64,000 nt of DNA from Microbulbifer agarilyticus (GTDB lineage: Bacteria > Pseudomonadota > Gammaproteobacteria > Pseudomonadales > Cellvibrionaceae). Shown in pieces: positions 50,864 through 59,877 of the stretch (positions within the stretch are counted from its first letter, which is position 1; the number at the start of each line of letters is the position of its first letter). Made by a program: the position numbers and the translations under genes. The stretch lies in the NCBI RefSeq assembly GCF_019800665.1, contig NZ_JAHVKO010000003.1, forward strand, positions 558,001 through 622,000, written 5' to 3'. Under the pieces are notes generated by a model that saw only the letters and a program-made list of their open reading frames with translations, was not told where the DNA came from and made no database searches.

Positions 50864-50877
50864 ACCGTGCATGCGGT
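50864..50877 (-). ncRNA. CATGCA-hexaloop hairpin in the transporter leader
   Basis: ACCG-CATGCA-CGGT on the minus strand, followed by ACCT-CGC-AGGT, 60-100 bases before the attenuator. A hexaloop CGTGCA occurs in the nirB leader. ANTAR-domain proteins bind paired hexaloop hairpins with G at loop position 4, which both have; the usual A at position 1 is absent. Confidence 0.35.
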
Positions 50878-50928
50878 TCTGCTTGTGGCTAATTACGATT
50901 TAGCTACTCAATCACTATGTAATAGCTA

Positions 50929-50944
50929 TTCAATAACTGTGCCA
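50929..50944 (-). promoter_or_regulatory. Sigma54 promoter of the nitrate transporter gene
   Basis: TGGCAC-AGTTA-TTGAA on the minus strand, one mismatch from the RpoN consensus, and followed by T as in the nirB promoter. Transcription from here gives a leader of about 220 bases. Confidence 0.75.
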
Positions 50945-51125
50945 TGGTTGTGCGAAAACAGGGCCGCAGGCCGAAACTGGTGCGTTGTGTTGCAAAAAAA
51001 TGGCGCATCGGAGGTGAAACTTGCTCGATAACGCGCGGTAATGTTCCGCGGCCAATGAATCTTGAGCGGTTGCGGGGCGCAGCTAGATGTCAGTTGCGCC
51101 CCGTTTTGGTGTGCTTTGGTTGTGG

Positions 51126-51145
51126 CGGTGCACAATTGTGCACCG
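51126..51145. promoter_or_regulatory. 20-base perfect palindrome with GGTGCA half-sites
   Basis: CGGTGCACAATTGTGCACCG is fully self-complementary. It contains GGTGCA and TGCACC half-sites, but in the reverse arrangement and spacing to a classical NtrC dyad. It is about 185 bases upstream of the transporter sigma54 promoter, a usual enhancer distance. The rest of 50945-51237 has no gene. Confidence 0.5.
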
Positions 51146-51211
51146 AGGGTGGGCGTGTGCGGATAGCGCTTCAGGGCTTAGTGGGCTGCAAGATGCTACT
51201 AACTTGTGTGT

Positions 51212-51248
51212 GACTTAGGTGTTCAGGACTTAGGTGTTCAGGACTTGG
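51212..51248. repeat. 15-base tandem repeat at the nasS 3' end
   Basis: GACTTAGGTGTTCAG occurs twice in direct succession (51212-51226, 51227-51241), followed by a partial third copy (GACTTGG). The repeat runs into the last codons and stop of nasS, consistent with replication slippage. Confidence 0.8.
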
Positions 51249-52314
51249 ATGTATGCATCTCGCGCAGCCGGAGGTAGTCAAGGGTTTGCTGGTAAAGGTC
51301 GGGGTGGAATAGTTCCACAGTATCCGTATCGACCGGCGCGATTTCATTGCACAGGGCGAGCAACTCGCGTGCTTTTTGCGGGGAGGGGCGCCCGTGATCT
51401 GTCTGTGGGTGGGCAAACAAATGCCAGCCTGTATTCTGCTCGGGAGTCATGTCCTGTTTACGATACAGTTGATCGTTCAGGGAGGCTGCAACTACGTCAT
51501 CAGGTAGGTTGAGATATTCCGGGCGCGCTAGAATTCCCGCTGCATCGCGACGGTTGGTGCGATCGCTCAGCCATCCACAAGCCTCGAGTAGTGCGGCGCG
51601 CAACGCCATATGGGTTGCCGGATTTGCTTCGTGCCAGCTGCGTGTAACCGCGAGTACTTTTTCTGGCATTGCAGGCATCAGGGCGTTGTTCGGCGTGGCG
51701 ATAACTCCGATACCTTCCAGGGCGGCAAAGGTGTTCCAGGGTTCGCCAACGCAGAAACCATCAATATCCCCACGGCGCAGGTGGTCCACCATTTGCTCCG
51801 GGGGCAAGACCTGTAGGCGTACATCGGTGTCGGGGTTAATCCCTGCACTGCTTAACCAGTGGCGCAGCTGCAACGTGTGGCTGGCAAACGGGTACACGCT
51901 GGCAAACGTGAGCGGTGCTGTATCCGATGCTTGTCCGTCAATAAATTGCTTCAGCGCTTTACCGACGCCATCCGCGTCGTCAGATTGTGGGTTTAACTTG
52001 CCGTAGAGGTCGCTGGATAGGGTGATCCCGTTGCCATTGCAGCTCAGGATCAGGCCACTAAGCAGCTCCTCTTCGCAGTTTGGCAGGGTTTGCTTGAGAG
52101 TGAGCGGCATGGGCGCAAGCATCGCGGCTGCATCGGCAGCGCCGCCGATCAGCTTATCCCGCAGCGTGGCCCAGGAAGTTTCCCGCTTTAATGTCACTTG
52201 CAGTCCATGTTGCTCAAATAATCCGAGCTCATGGGCGATGATCAGTGGGGCGCTATCTGTCAGACGCAGATAGAGCAGTTTGAGTTTTGGCTTTTCGACT
52301 TGCAGGCTGCTCAC
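51238..52314 (-). CDS. nasS: Nitrate sensor NasS (NrtA-like, cytoplasmic)
   Basis: 358-residue protein of the nitrate-binding NrtA/periplasmic-binding-protein type but without a signal peptide. It opens directly with KLKLLYLRLTDSAPLIIAHELGLF. NasS holds NasT inactive until nitrate or nitrite binds. Conserved blocks include GAADAAAMLAPMPL and GFCVGEPWNTFA. GTG start; the gene lies 43 bases downstream of nasT on the same strand. Confidence 0.88.
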   Translation of the reverse strand: MSSLQVEKPKLKLLYLRLTDSAPLIIAHELGLFEQHGLQVTLKRETSWATLRDKLIGGAADAAAMLAPMPLTLKQTLPNCEEELLSGLILSCNGNGITLSSDLYGKLNPQSDDADGVGKALKQFIDGQASDTAPLTFASVYPFASHTLQLRHWLSSAGINPDTDVRLQVLPPEQMVDHLRRGDIDGFCVGEPWNTFAALEGIGVIATPNNALMPAMPEKVLAVTRSWHEANPATHMALRAALLEACGWLSDRTNRRDAAGILARPEYLNLPDDVVAASLNDQLYRKQDMTPEQNTGWHLFAHPQTDHGRPSPQKARELLALCNEIAPVDTDTVELFHPDLYQQTLDYLRLREMHTSKS

Positions 52315-52357
52315 GGTATTACTCTCGGCAATCTTTAAAATTCTGTGTCAAATCCCG

Positions 52358-52948
52358 CTATCTGGCCGGTGTTTGCAGATGCGTGACGATTTGTTCGGCG
52401 ACATTGCGCATGGTGGAGTTGCTGTTCATCGCCAGGGTGCGCAGGGTCTGGTGGGCGGCCTGCTCACTGATATTTTTGCGGGCCATTAATAGCCCCTTGG
52501 CACGCTCAATGATTTTGCGTTCGTCCAGCTGTTGCTGGGTGCGCTCCAGGGACTGCCGCAGTTGCTGATAGCTGCGGAACTGTGCCATGGCGATTTCAAT
52601 GGCCGGTGCGACGCGTTCCGCGGACAGGCCTTCCGCCATATAAGCACTGACACCGGCATCTACTGCGCTACTAATGAAATCTGCGCCACCGCGGGCAGAG
52701 AACATCGCTACTGGCGTAGGGTTGTGCTGGTTGATTACGGAGAGGCTTTCAAGAATGTCCCGATCGGGGGATTCGATATCGATTAACACGATATCGGGGC
52801 GGTGTTTTTCTACCTGATATAGAAGGCCTTCAGCGCTGGAAAGCTGCGCTAACAGGTTGTATCCGGCAGCGCTGAGCTGCTCGGACACCATGGCCGCGCG
52901 CTCGCTCTGGTCATCGACCAGTAAAATGCTGATAGGGTTAGTCGTCAT
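52358..52948 (-). CDS. nasT: Nitrate-responsive antiterminator NasT (ANTAR)
   Basis: 196 residues. The N-terminal receiver-like domain (about 1-120) opens ILLVDDQ and keeps an acidic pair. The C-terminal ANTAR RNA-binding domain (about 135-190) reads KIIERAKGLLMARKNISEQAAH. NasT binds leader RNA and prevents termination when nitrate frees it from NasS. The start is seven bases after the stop of the outer-membrane channel gene, so channel-nasT-nasS appear to be one operon, and NasT may therefore control its own expression through the channel leader terminator. Confidence 0.92.
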   Translation of the reverse strand: MTTNPISILLVDDQSERAAMVSEQLSAAGYNLLAQLSSAEGLLYQVEKHRPDIVLIDIESPDRDILESLSVINQHNPTPVAMFSARGGADFISSAVDAGVSAYMAEGLSAERVAPAIEIAMAQFRSYQQLRQSLERTQQQLDERKIIERAKGLLMARKNISEQAAHQTLRTLAMNSNSTMRNVAEQIVTHLQTPAR

Positions 52949-52955
52949 CGCTTTG

Positions 52956-54200
52956 TCAAAACTTCAATTCGAACTGCAGCCAGAATTTGTCCGTATCGCT
53001 GCTGAAGGTGTCAGCGTCGTAGGTAGCGTATTTGGCGAGCAGGTCGATATTTTTTGTTATGGCATAGGTCGCTACCAGGTCGAGTTCGTTGCCGTACTCG
53101 CGGCTGAAGCGATCGCTATAGAATTTATGCAAAGTTGCTGCAAACTTAATGCCAGAAATAACCACTGAGCCGCCAGCGTAGTAGTCGCGGATGCCGTCGA
53201 CGGGGGTGGTCAGGAATTTGTCCGCGTAGCCCTGGAACTTGTGCAGCGTGGCCAGTGGGGTTTGAAATGCCCACTGATCATCACCGGCGAGCCACTCGGT
53301 ACCGACGAATCCGGCAAATTTGTATTTCTGTTCCGGCTTGGTGCCGAACTCCGCGTTGTAATACTCCGCGCGGTAATCGTAGGGGTTGCGCCCGGTATCG
53401 CTCTGCGTGGCGGCACGCAGGTGCCAGCGGAAGGTTTCGCAGTCCACGCTCCATTTGAAACCGGCGGTGACACTCGCGAGTTCGTCAAATTCGTGGAAAT
53501 CGAGGCTGTAGAAAAAGCCGCTGAGGGTTTGGTTTGGGCGTACCTTGTATTTAAGGCGCAGCGCGTTTACCGGCCCGCCAATGTCTCCGTCGGCACCATC
53601 GGGGCCGAAGATCCGGTTGACGTTCCAGGAGTAGAAGTAGTCGCCGGTAAACCGGTCGTCGAATGCCCACTCACCGCGTAACGCATCGTATGTCTGTTCG
53701 TTCTGGCGCCAGCCAACGCCGCCGATAAAACGCTGGTCGTCAAAATTAATGCGTTGTCGGCCCAGGGTGAGCAGGTTCTTGTTGCGCTTGTAGCTCAGCT
53801 GAACCCGGTTTACCTCGCTGTATTCCGGGTCGGCAATGACCGGGTACTGGGTGCGTCCGTTCTCGGTGTTGTTGAACTTCTCGCTACTGATATAGGTGAC
53901 GTTGTCACCTTCCAGCAAGAACTCCCAGCCATCCCAGCGCGCACTGGTCCAGGTGGCGCGGCTGCGCAGAGTGCCGGCAGTGGCATGATTGGGAAAAGAA
54001 ACTTCGCGCACATGCTCGTAGCGAGGGCGAAAGTTGAGATCAAAGGTGCTGTTGCGAATCATGTCCCCGGCCATTTGCGCGATGTTTTCTTCCGCACCAA
54101 CGGCACTTGTCGCACTAAACAGCAGCGCAGCCCCGAGAACCGCTTTGCTGAGCTGAAGGTATACGGCGGTAGTCTGGCCTGCACATGGGCTGGCAAACAT
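52956..54200 (-). CDS. Outer-membrane channel, alginate-export-like beta-barrel
   Basis: 414 residues with a signal peptide (hydrophobic core about residues 17-32, ending SAVGA). The mature part is rich in aromatic and alternating residues and ends in F (FWLQFELKF), the outer-membrane barrel signature. Blocks such as LTLGRQRINFDDQRFIGGVGWRQ resemble the alginate_exp group. In this cluster it probably lets nitrate or another nitrogen source through the outer membrane. The ATG at 54200 has AGGGAG six bases before it; an ATG two codons upstream directly abuts that site and is less likely. Confidence 0.8.
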   Translation of the reverse strand: MFASPCAGQTTAVYLQLSKAVLGAALLFSATSAVGAEENIAQMAGDMIRNSTFDLNFRPRYEHVREVSFPNHATAGTLRSRATWTSARWDGWEFLLEGDNVTYISSEKFNNTENGRTQYPVIADPEYSEVNRVQLSYKRNKNLLTLGRQRINFDDQRFIGGVGWRQNEQTYDALRGEWAFDDRFTGDYFYSWNVNRIFGPDGADGDIGGPVNALRLKYKVRPNQTLSGFFYSLDFHEFDELASVTAGFKWSVDCETFRWHLRAATQSDTGRNPYDYRAEYYNAEFGTKPEQKYKFAGFVGTEWLAGDDQWAFQTPLATLHKFQGYADKFLTTPVDGIRDYYAGGSVVISGIKFAATLHKFYSDRFSREYGNELDLVATYAITKNIDLLAKYATYDADTFSSDTDKFWLQFELKF

Positions 54201-54231
54201 GGACATCTCCCTGGATATTCGCGCGCAATAG

Positions 54232-54266
54232 AAAAGGCCCGGCGGCACGGATTGTGCGGCCGGGCC
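54232..54266 (-). terminator. Intrinsic terminator in the channel gene leader
   Basis: On the minus strand GGCCCGGC (54266-54259) pairs with GCCGGGCC (54243-54236), with an inner GCAC-AATCC-GTGC extension, then T4. It stands about 30 bases before the start codon, so it must be bypassed for expression, as in the transporter leader. Confidence 0.8.
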
Positions 54267-54308
54267 TCAATGCCACTAGCATTTGGACAATCAAAACTCG
54301 TACCAATG

Positions 54309-54502
54309 GGTGCAAATTTAGTAGAGCGTGTGCTTTATATGAGCGCTGCAGCGATGATTCGTCGTCTTCTGGCGGACGATTGCGCCCTAGCGGTGCAAAA
54401 AGGTCGTGGCGTGGAGCGAGAAAGCAGTTGGGTGCGCCGTTATATGGCGGTTGGTGGTGCGACATGGTGCAAAGACGGGTGGCTGCGCGGCAATATGGTG
54501 CA
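54309..54502. promoter_or_regulatory. Cluster of six GGTGC(A/G) sites, NtrC-like
   Basis: GGTGCA or GGTGCG occurs at 54309, 54392, 54431, 54456, 54466 and 54497, all in the same orientation. One is part of TGCGCC-CTAGC-GGTGCA (54381-54397), eleven of twelve positions of the NtrC dyad. The cluster lies between the divergent channel and mobA genes. I could not identify the matching sigma54 promoter. No gene is seen in 54267-54656. Confidence 0.5.
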
Positions 54503-54656
54503 GTATTTGGCCGGGCCGGGAGCGTCCTTTTGGGCTACATTTTCCAAAGATGAAATATACGAAGCTAATTTGCCGTAATTTTGCTGTATGGTTTCGCCTC
54601 CCAGCGGACGTGGCAAGCTGGAGTCACGAGAATCAAGTGTCAGGATGCAGTAATAA

Positions 54657-55262
54657 ATGACATCGCCATCAGGTAATCAATCAACGCCGGCAATTCGGGT
54701 GTGCCCGGTTGTGCTCGCTGGTGGACTCTCTAGTCGAATGGGGCAGGACAAGGCGCTGCTAAAATTATCCAATGGCAGCACGCTGCTCGAGCATGCGAAG
54801 CGCCAGCTGGAGCTGGTTGACGCGCCTCAAGGCATGGAGATGATGGCGCCACTGGTGAGCGGGCGCCGCCCAGGTGGCATTCCAGACCAAGTAGAAGCCG
54901 CAGGCCCTCTCGGGGGGCTCCAGGCCATCGACCAGCATTTGCGCCAGTGGGAACTCTCCTGCGACGCATTACTGGTGGTGCCGGTGGATATGCCGCTGCT
55001 GTCACCTGGCCTGCTGGAGCAGCTGTGTGTTGTCGGGCAGACCGTGGAGCAAGCGGTGTGTTTCGGTGACTACTTTATGCCGTGCTGGCTTCCACTGAAC
55101 GCGCGCAGCCGCAAGTACCTGGGTGCCGCGGCCGCAGGGGACGCGATTGCGTCTGTGCGCGCCCTGTTTGGGTTTGTTGGCTGCGTGCAACTGCCGGTCC
55201 CGGAGGGCGATTGGCACCTGAACCTCAATCGCCCGGAGGATTTCAGCCGATTGCAGGGGTAG
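54657..55262 (+). CDS. mobA: Molybdenum cofactor guanylyltransferase MobA
   Basis: 201-residue nucleotidyltransferase that adds GMP to Mo-molybdopterin to form the MGD cofactor needed by NasA. The GTP-binding motif is LAGGLSSRMGQDKALL (about residue 20), the metal-binding Asp is in VVPVDMPLLSP (about residue 106), and LNLNRPEDF closes the domain. It diverges from the channel gene and is followed by the ModA-like gene. Together with moeA it supplies cofactor to nitrate reductase. Confidence 0.9.
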   Translation: MTSPSGNQSTPAIRVCPVVLAGGLSSRMGQDKALLKLSNGSTLLEHAKRQLELVDAPQGMEMMAPLVSGRRPGGIPDQVEAAGPLGGLQAIDQHLRQWELSCDALLVVPVDMPLLSPGLLEQLCVVGQTVEQAVCFGDYFMPCWLPLNARSRKYLGAAAAGDAIASVRALFGFVGCVQLPVPEGDWHLNLNRPEDFSRLQG

Positions 55263-55346
55263 CACAAGGATTGGCACCACCTACAGAGTGGTGGCAGCGA
55301 GTGACGGGCAGTGGGGGTAGATTCGAATTGAGGTATTTGTATTCGA

Positions 55347-56234
55347 ATGTTGTTACGAAACACGAGCTTTTCCCTCGCCGGTAAACTGCTTCGGCGCCTG
55401 TTTGCGACCATCTATATCGTTGTGGTCGCAGTTGCTCTGTCCAGTTGTGGCGAGCGCGCCCCGAAGGTGCTGCGTATCGCCGTAGATGCCAGTTTCCAGC
55501 CCGCGCTCGAGGCTTTGCGGCCGTCTTTCGAAGCGCACTGCCGCTGTCGCCTGGAGATCACCGCTGGGGCCAGTGGCCTGCTCTACAGTCAGATTCGTGC
55601 AAACGGCGCGGATCGTCCCTTCGACCTGTTTCTCTCTGCCGATATGGCACGCCCGGTATTGCTGGAAAAGGCTGGACTTACGGTTCCTGCCAGTCGCCAG
55701 ACCTATGCACGCGGTCAGTTGGCGGTATGGGCCAGTGAGAAAATCTCCACCAACAAGTCTTCCGGATTCTCCACCCTTGCTGCGCTCGCGACACAGGGCG
55801 CCTCCGGCGCGACCCTCACCCCTCGCCAGCTCATCCTGTTATTGGGCCGCGGTAAACACAAATTGGTCGTGGCTGACCCGCAGCTCGCCCCGGATGGGGA
55901 TGCGGCGGTCAAGATGTTAAAGAAGCTGCGCTTGTGGCCGAGGGTAAAGAATCGGGTGGTGTACGCGGGGCATTCGGGGCACGCGCAGATCATGTTGCAC
56001 CAAGGGGAGGGAGACCTGGGATTGATTCCCTACGGCCAGGCTCTGGCTTCCGGGCGCCGAGCCCAGTTTATGCGTATCCCCTATCAGTTCCACCCACCAC
56101 TGGAGCAGCAGCTGGTGATCCTGCGGGGTACCCGGCAGCGGGATCTGGCTATTCGCTTCCTACAATATTTGCGCTCAGACCCGGTACAGGCGCGTTTGCT
56201 CCCTTTAGGATTTTTACCTGCCAAAAGCCGGTAA
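55347..56234 (+). CDS. ModA-like molybdate-binding lipoprotein
   Basis: 295 residues. The N-terminal signal ends in the lipobox ALSSC (about residue 34). The mature part matches the ModA periplasmic-binding domain: RIAVDASFQPALEAL, ITAGASGLLYSQI and DLFLSADMARP. The last of these, with a Ser early in the loop, is the typical oxyanion site. modB and modC are not in the window, so the permease must lie elsewhere or this is an orphan binding protein. Context with mobA, moeA and nasA supports molybdate; sulfate or tungstate cannot be excluded. Confidence 0.8.
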   Translation: MLLRNTSFSLAGKLLRRLFATIYIVVVAVALSSCGERAPKVLRIAVDASFQPALEALRPSFEAHCRCRLEITAGASGLLYSQIRANGADRPFDLFLSADMARPVLLEKAGLTVPASRQTYARGQLAVWASEKISTNKSSGFSTLAALATQGASGATLTPRQLILLLGRGKHKLVVADPQLAPDGDAAVKMLKKLRLWPRVKNRVVYAGHSGHAQIMLHQGEGDLGLIPYGQALASGRRAQFMRIPYQFHPPLEQQLVILRGTRQRDLAIRFLQYLRSDPVQARLLPLGFLPAKSR

Positions 56235-56868
56235 TACGCCATATAAAATATGGTTGCAGGGGAAATCGATTCGCCTAATGGGATTGATAAATGTTGTAAA
56301 AATTATCTAGATAATGGTTTTATTTGATACCTATTCCAATGCCGCATCAATTCCATTTCAAAGGGTTATTATTTAATTAAACGGTTTGGAATAGTTAATT
56401 AAATAATCCTTTATACGACTCGCCCTTAGGCATATAGCGCTTTTTCGCGCCACTTTTTTCATTGGCCTCTCGGTGTAACTTAAAGTGCGTTCTGTCACGA
56501 TATACATGTCTATCTCTCGCTTTTTCGTTTCAGGTGTAACGTGATTTGCTGTTTTTTGAGCAAATTTCGATATTTTTAATAAATTTCCTTAAAGCGAGTA
56601 ATAAGAATCCTCTATTTCCGTCGCCGAAATATATTTTCTTTAATGCAGCGACTTACCGAAAAGGTTTTAATTTCTCTGGAAACTGTTTTTTCCGGGGCAG
56701 GCCTGTCTTTGCCTTTTAATTTGTTGTTTCGGGGCGACCCGAATAAAAGGCTGCACTGGCGGAATTAAATTCGGCGGTAGTGTTTCGTCCTACAAAGGAC
56801 AGCCCAAATGTTCGTATCAGGGCCTTGGGTTTATAACAACGACAAATCTTTTAACGGGAGCACAAACG
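56235..56868. other. AT-rich intergenic region with two dyads before pntA
   Basis: 634 bases with no recognisable gene, much richer in A+T than its surroundings. ATTATCTAGATAAT (56302-56315) is a perfect palindrome. TTATTTAATTAA (56369-56380) and TTAATTAAATAA (56395-56406) form a perfect 12-base inverted repeat with a 14-base loop. T-rich tracts follow to about 56700. It must hold the pntAB promoter and probably regulatory sites. Confidence 0.5.
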
Positions 56869-58410
56869 GTGATTATTGCCATACCAAAAGAGACCGCGCC
56901 TGGAGAGTCGCGGGTCGCGGCAACGCCAGCCAGCGTAAAGCGTTTGCAGTCGCTGGGCTTTGACGTTGTCATCGAGCAGGGTGCCGGAGAAGGAGCTAAC
57001 TTCCCCGACACAGAATATGAACAGGCCGGCGCCAAGCTGTGCGCTAATGCCACCGACTGTCTGAGTCAGGCCGGGATCGTACTGAAAGTTCAGCAGCCGA
57101 ATGATGCGGAGCTGGATCTGATTCCCAGCGGCGCCACGCTGGTAGCCTTTCTGAAGCCGGCGCAGAACGAAGCGCTGCTGAAAAAGTTCGCAGACAAAAA
57201 CATTAACGCGTTGGCGGTGGAATCTATTCCACGTATTTCCCGTGCGCAGAAAATGGACGCGTTGAGCTCCATGGCCAACATTGCCGGCTACCGTGCAGTG
57301 ATTGAAGCCGCCCACGAGTTTGGCCGCTTCTTTACCGGCCAAATCACCGCCGCCGGTAAAATTCCACCGGCCAAGGTGCTGGTGATTGGTGCCGGTGTTG
57401 CGGGGCTGTCTGCAATTGGCACCGCCAAGAGCATGGGAGCCATCGTGCGCGCCTTCGATACTCGCCCGGAAGTACGTGAGCAGGTGGAATCCATGGGTGC
57501 GGAATTCCTCACCGTGGAAATCGAGGAAGATGGCTCCGGCACCGGCGGTTACGCCAAGCAGATGTCCAAGGAATTCATCGACGCCGAAATGGCGCTGTTC
57601 CGTGAGCAGGCCAAGGAAGTGGACATTGTTATTACCACCGCTCTGATCCCCGGCAAGCCGGCACCGAAACTGTGGCTGGCGGACATGGTGGAAACCATGG
57701 CTGACGGTTCCGTAGTGGTGGACCTGGCTGCGGAAATGGGCGGTAACTGTGACTTCACCGAAGCCGATAAAAAGGTGGTGAAGAGTGGTGTCACCATTTT
57801 GGGTTACACCAACCTGGCCAGCCGTGCGGCCACCCAGTCTTCCACCCTGTATGCCACCAATCTGTGTCATCTATTAACGGATATGACTCCGGAAAAGAAT
57901 GGCGAGATCGAGATCAACTTCGAAGACGAAGCCATTCGCGGTGCCACCGTGGTGAAGGAAGGTGAAATCACCTGGCCGCCACCCCCGCCGAAAATTTCTG
58001 CCGCGCCCCAGCAAAAGCAACCGGAGCCGCAGATCGAAGTGGAGCCGAAGCCGGAGAAGAAATCTTCCCCACTTTCCCTGGTGGCCTTCTGGGCTGTCGC
58101 CGGCCTGTTGCTGCTGGCACTGGGTAAATCTGCTCCGGCAGACTTTGTTGCCCACTTTACAGTGTTTGTTCTGTCGATCTTTATCGGCTGGCAGGTGATC
58201 TGGAATGTGTCGCACGCGCTGCACACTCCGCTGATGAGTGTTACTAACGCTATCTCCGGCATTGTGATTATCGGTGCGTTATTGCAGGTAGGGGCCACTG
58301 GTTCCTTTGTTGTCACTGTCATGGCGTTTATCGCGGTACTGGTCGCCAGTATCAATATCTTCGGTGGATTCTTTGTTACCCACCGTATGCTCAAAATGTT
58401 CCGTCGCTAA
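56869..58410 (+). CDS. pntA: NAD(P) transhydrogenase alpha subunit PntA
   Basis: 513 residues (E. coli 510). The NAD(H)-binding domain I opens [15 protein letters not shown] and has the dinucleotide motif [18 protein letters not shown] (about residue 170). A Pro-rich linker (about 363-395) leads to the C-terminal membrane part with four helices (PntA2). It is the fused form. Together with PntB it uses proton flow to make NADPH from NADH. GTG start after GGGAG. The 12-base gap to pntB shows one operon. Confidence 0.95.
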   Translation: MIIAIPKETAPGESRVAATPASVKRLQSLGFDVVIEQGAGEGANFPDTEYEQAGAKLCANATDCLSQAGIVLKVQQPNDAELDLIPSGATLVAFLKPAQNEALLKKFADKNINALAVESIPRISRAQKMDALSSMANIAGYRAVIEAAHEFGRFFTGQITAAGKIPPAKVLVIGAGVAGLSAIGTAKSMGAIVRAFDTRPEVREQVESMGAEFLTVEIEEDGSGTGGYAKQMSKEFIDAEMALFREQAKEVDIVITTALIPGKPAPKLWLADMVETMADGSVVVDLAAEMGGNCDFTEADKKVVKSGVTILGYTNLASRAATQSSTLYATNLCHLLTDMTPEKNGEIEINFEDEAIRGATVVKEGEITWPPPPPKISAAPQQKQPEPQIEVEPKPEKKSSPLSLVAFWAVAGLLLLALGKSAPADFVAHFTVFVLSIFIGWQVIWNVSHALHTPLMSVTNAISGIVIIGALLQVGATGSFVVTVMAFIAVLVASINIFGGFFVTHRMLKMFRR

Positions 58411-58422
58411 GGAGAAAGAGAC

Positions 58423-59820
58423 ATGAATAGCGTAATTTCCATGGCTTATCTGTTCTCTGCGGTGATGTTTATTCTGAGCCTCGGCGGACTGTCCGCGCAC
58501 GAGACCGCAAGACGTGGTAACTACTACGGCATGGTGGGAATGGCGGTTGCCATCATTGCCACCGTCGCCGGGATTACCTCTGGCGCCTACCTGCCGGTGG
58601 CGATCGCCATGGGCGTGGGTGCGGTGATTGGCATCCACCTCGCGCGCAAGGTGGAGATGGCGGCGATGCCGCAGCTGGTAGCGCTGCTGCACAGCTTTGT
58701 CGGTCTGGCCGCGGTGCTGATCGGCTGGGGCGGCTACCTGGACCCGCGCATCAATCTCGAAGGTGCCGCACACATTGTGCATAACTCCGAGATTTATATC
58801 GGCGTGTTCATCGGTGCCATCACCTTAACTGGCTCCATCGTTGCCTTCGGTAAACTGCAAGGCCTGATTTCCGGTAAACCACTGATGCTGCCGGCACGCC
58901 ATTGGCTGAACCTGATCGCGTTGGTGATCTGCGTGGTGCTGGGTGCCCAGTTCATTCCGGCGGACGTGAGCAATGCCACCATCATTAACCTGCTGGTTAT
59001 GACGGGTATTGCACTGTTGCTGGGTATCCACCTGATCGCTGCGATCGGTGGTGCGGATATGCCGGTAGTGATCTCCATGCTGAACAGCTACTCCGGTTGG
59101 GCCGCTGCGGCTACCGGCTTTATGCTGAGCAACGATCTGCTGATTGTTATCGGTGCCCTGGTCGGCTCCTCCGGTGCCATCCTCAGTTACATCATGTGTC
59201 GCGGTATGAACCGTTCCTTTATCAGCGTGATTCTGGGTGGTTTCGGTTCCGATGGTGAAGTGGCCGGTGGTGACAGTGAGGTCGAAGGCGAGGCGGTTGC
59301 TACTACGCACGACGAGTTGGCGGATGACCTGAAAGCGGCCAAGAACATCGTTATCGTTCCCGGTTTCGGCATGGCGGTAGCCCACGCGCAGCAAGCGGTA
59401 AGCGACCTTACCGACAAGCTGCGTAAAGCGGGCAAAACCGTGCGCTTCGGTATCCACCCGGTTGCGGGCCGTCTGCCCGGACACATGAACGTGTTGCTGG
59501 CGGAAGCCAATGTGCCTTACGACATCGTGCTGGAAATGGAAGAGATCAACGATGATTTTCCGGAAACCGATCTGGTACTGGTAATCGGTGCGAACGACAC
59601 CGTGAACCCTGACGCGGTGGAAAAGCCCGGTTCACCCATCGCCGGCATGCCGGTACTGGAAGTGTGGAAGGCTGGAAAAGTTGTTGTGTTGAAGCGTTCC
59701 ATGGCGTCCGGCTACGCCGGTGTTGCCAACCCGCTGTTCTACAAAGACAACTCGCGCATGCTGTTTGGTGATGCGAAGGAGAGTCTGCAGAGCGTACTGG
59801 GTAAGATGAATCCGGCCTGA
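58423..59820 (+). CDS. pntB: NAD(P) transhydrogenase beta subunit PntB
   Basis: 465 residues (E. coli 462). Nine or so membrane helices occupy about residues 1-265. The NADP(H)-binding domain III follows, with [14 protein letters not shown] (about residue 310) and the conserved [18 protein letters not shown] precedes the ATG. The NADPH made here could feed assimilation and biosynthesis, though nirB itself uses NADH. A strong terminator follows. Confidence 0.96.
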   Translation: MNSVISMAYLFSAVMFILSLGGLSAHETARRGNYYGMVGMAVAIIATVAGITSGAYLPVAIAMGVGAVIGIHLARKVEMAAMPQLVALLHSFVGLAAVLIGWGGYLDPRINLEGAAHIVHNSEIYIGVFIGAITLTGSIVAFGKLQGLISGKPLMLPARHWLNLIALVICVVLGAQFIPADVSNATIINLLVMTGIALLLGIHLIAAIGGADMPVVISMLNSYSGWAAAATGFMLSNDLLIVIGALVGSSGAILSYIMCRGMNRSFISVILGGFGSDGEVAGGDSEVEGEAVATTHDELADDLKAAKNIVIVPGFGMAVAHAQQAVSDLTDKLRKAGKTVRFGIHPVAGRLPGHMNVLLAEANVPYDIVLEMEEINDDFPETDLVLVIGANDTVNPDAVEKPGSPIAGMPVLEVWKAGKVVVLKRSMASGYAGVANPLFYKDNSRMLFGDAKESLQSVLGKMNPA

Positions 59821-59846
59821 TTTTTCAGGCCCGGTTCGTACAAAAA

Positions 59847-59877
59847 ACGGCCCCCCGCAAGGTGGGCCGTTTTTTTT
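59847..59877 (+). terminator. Intrinsic terminator after pntB
   Basis: ACGGCCC (59847-59853) and GGGCCGT (59864-59870) with a ten-base loop, followed by T8 and preceded by A5. Confidence 0.9.

Noticed and set aside
53241..53681. Plus-strand frame opposite the outer-membrane channel gene
   Set aside because: It lies inside a barrel protein with signal peptide and terminal Phe; the antisense translation has no features.
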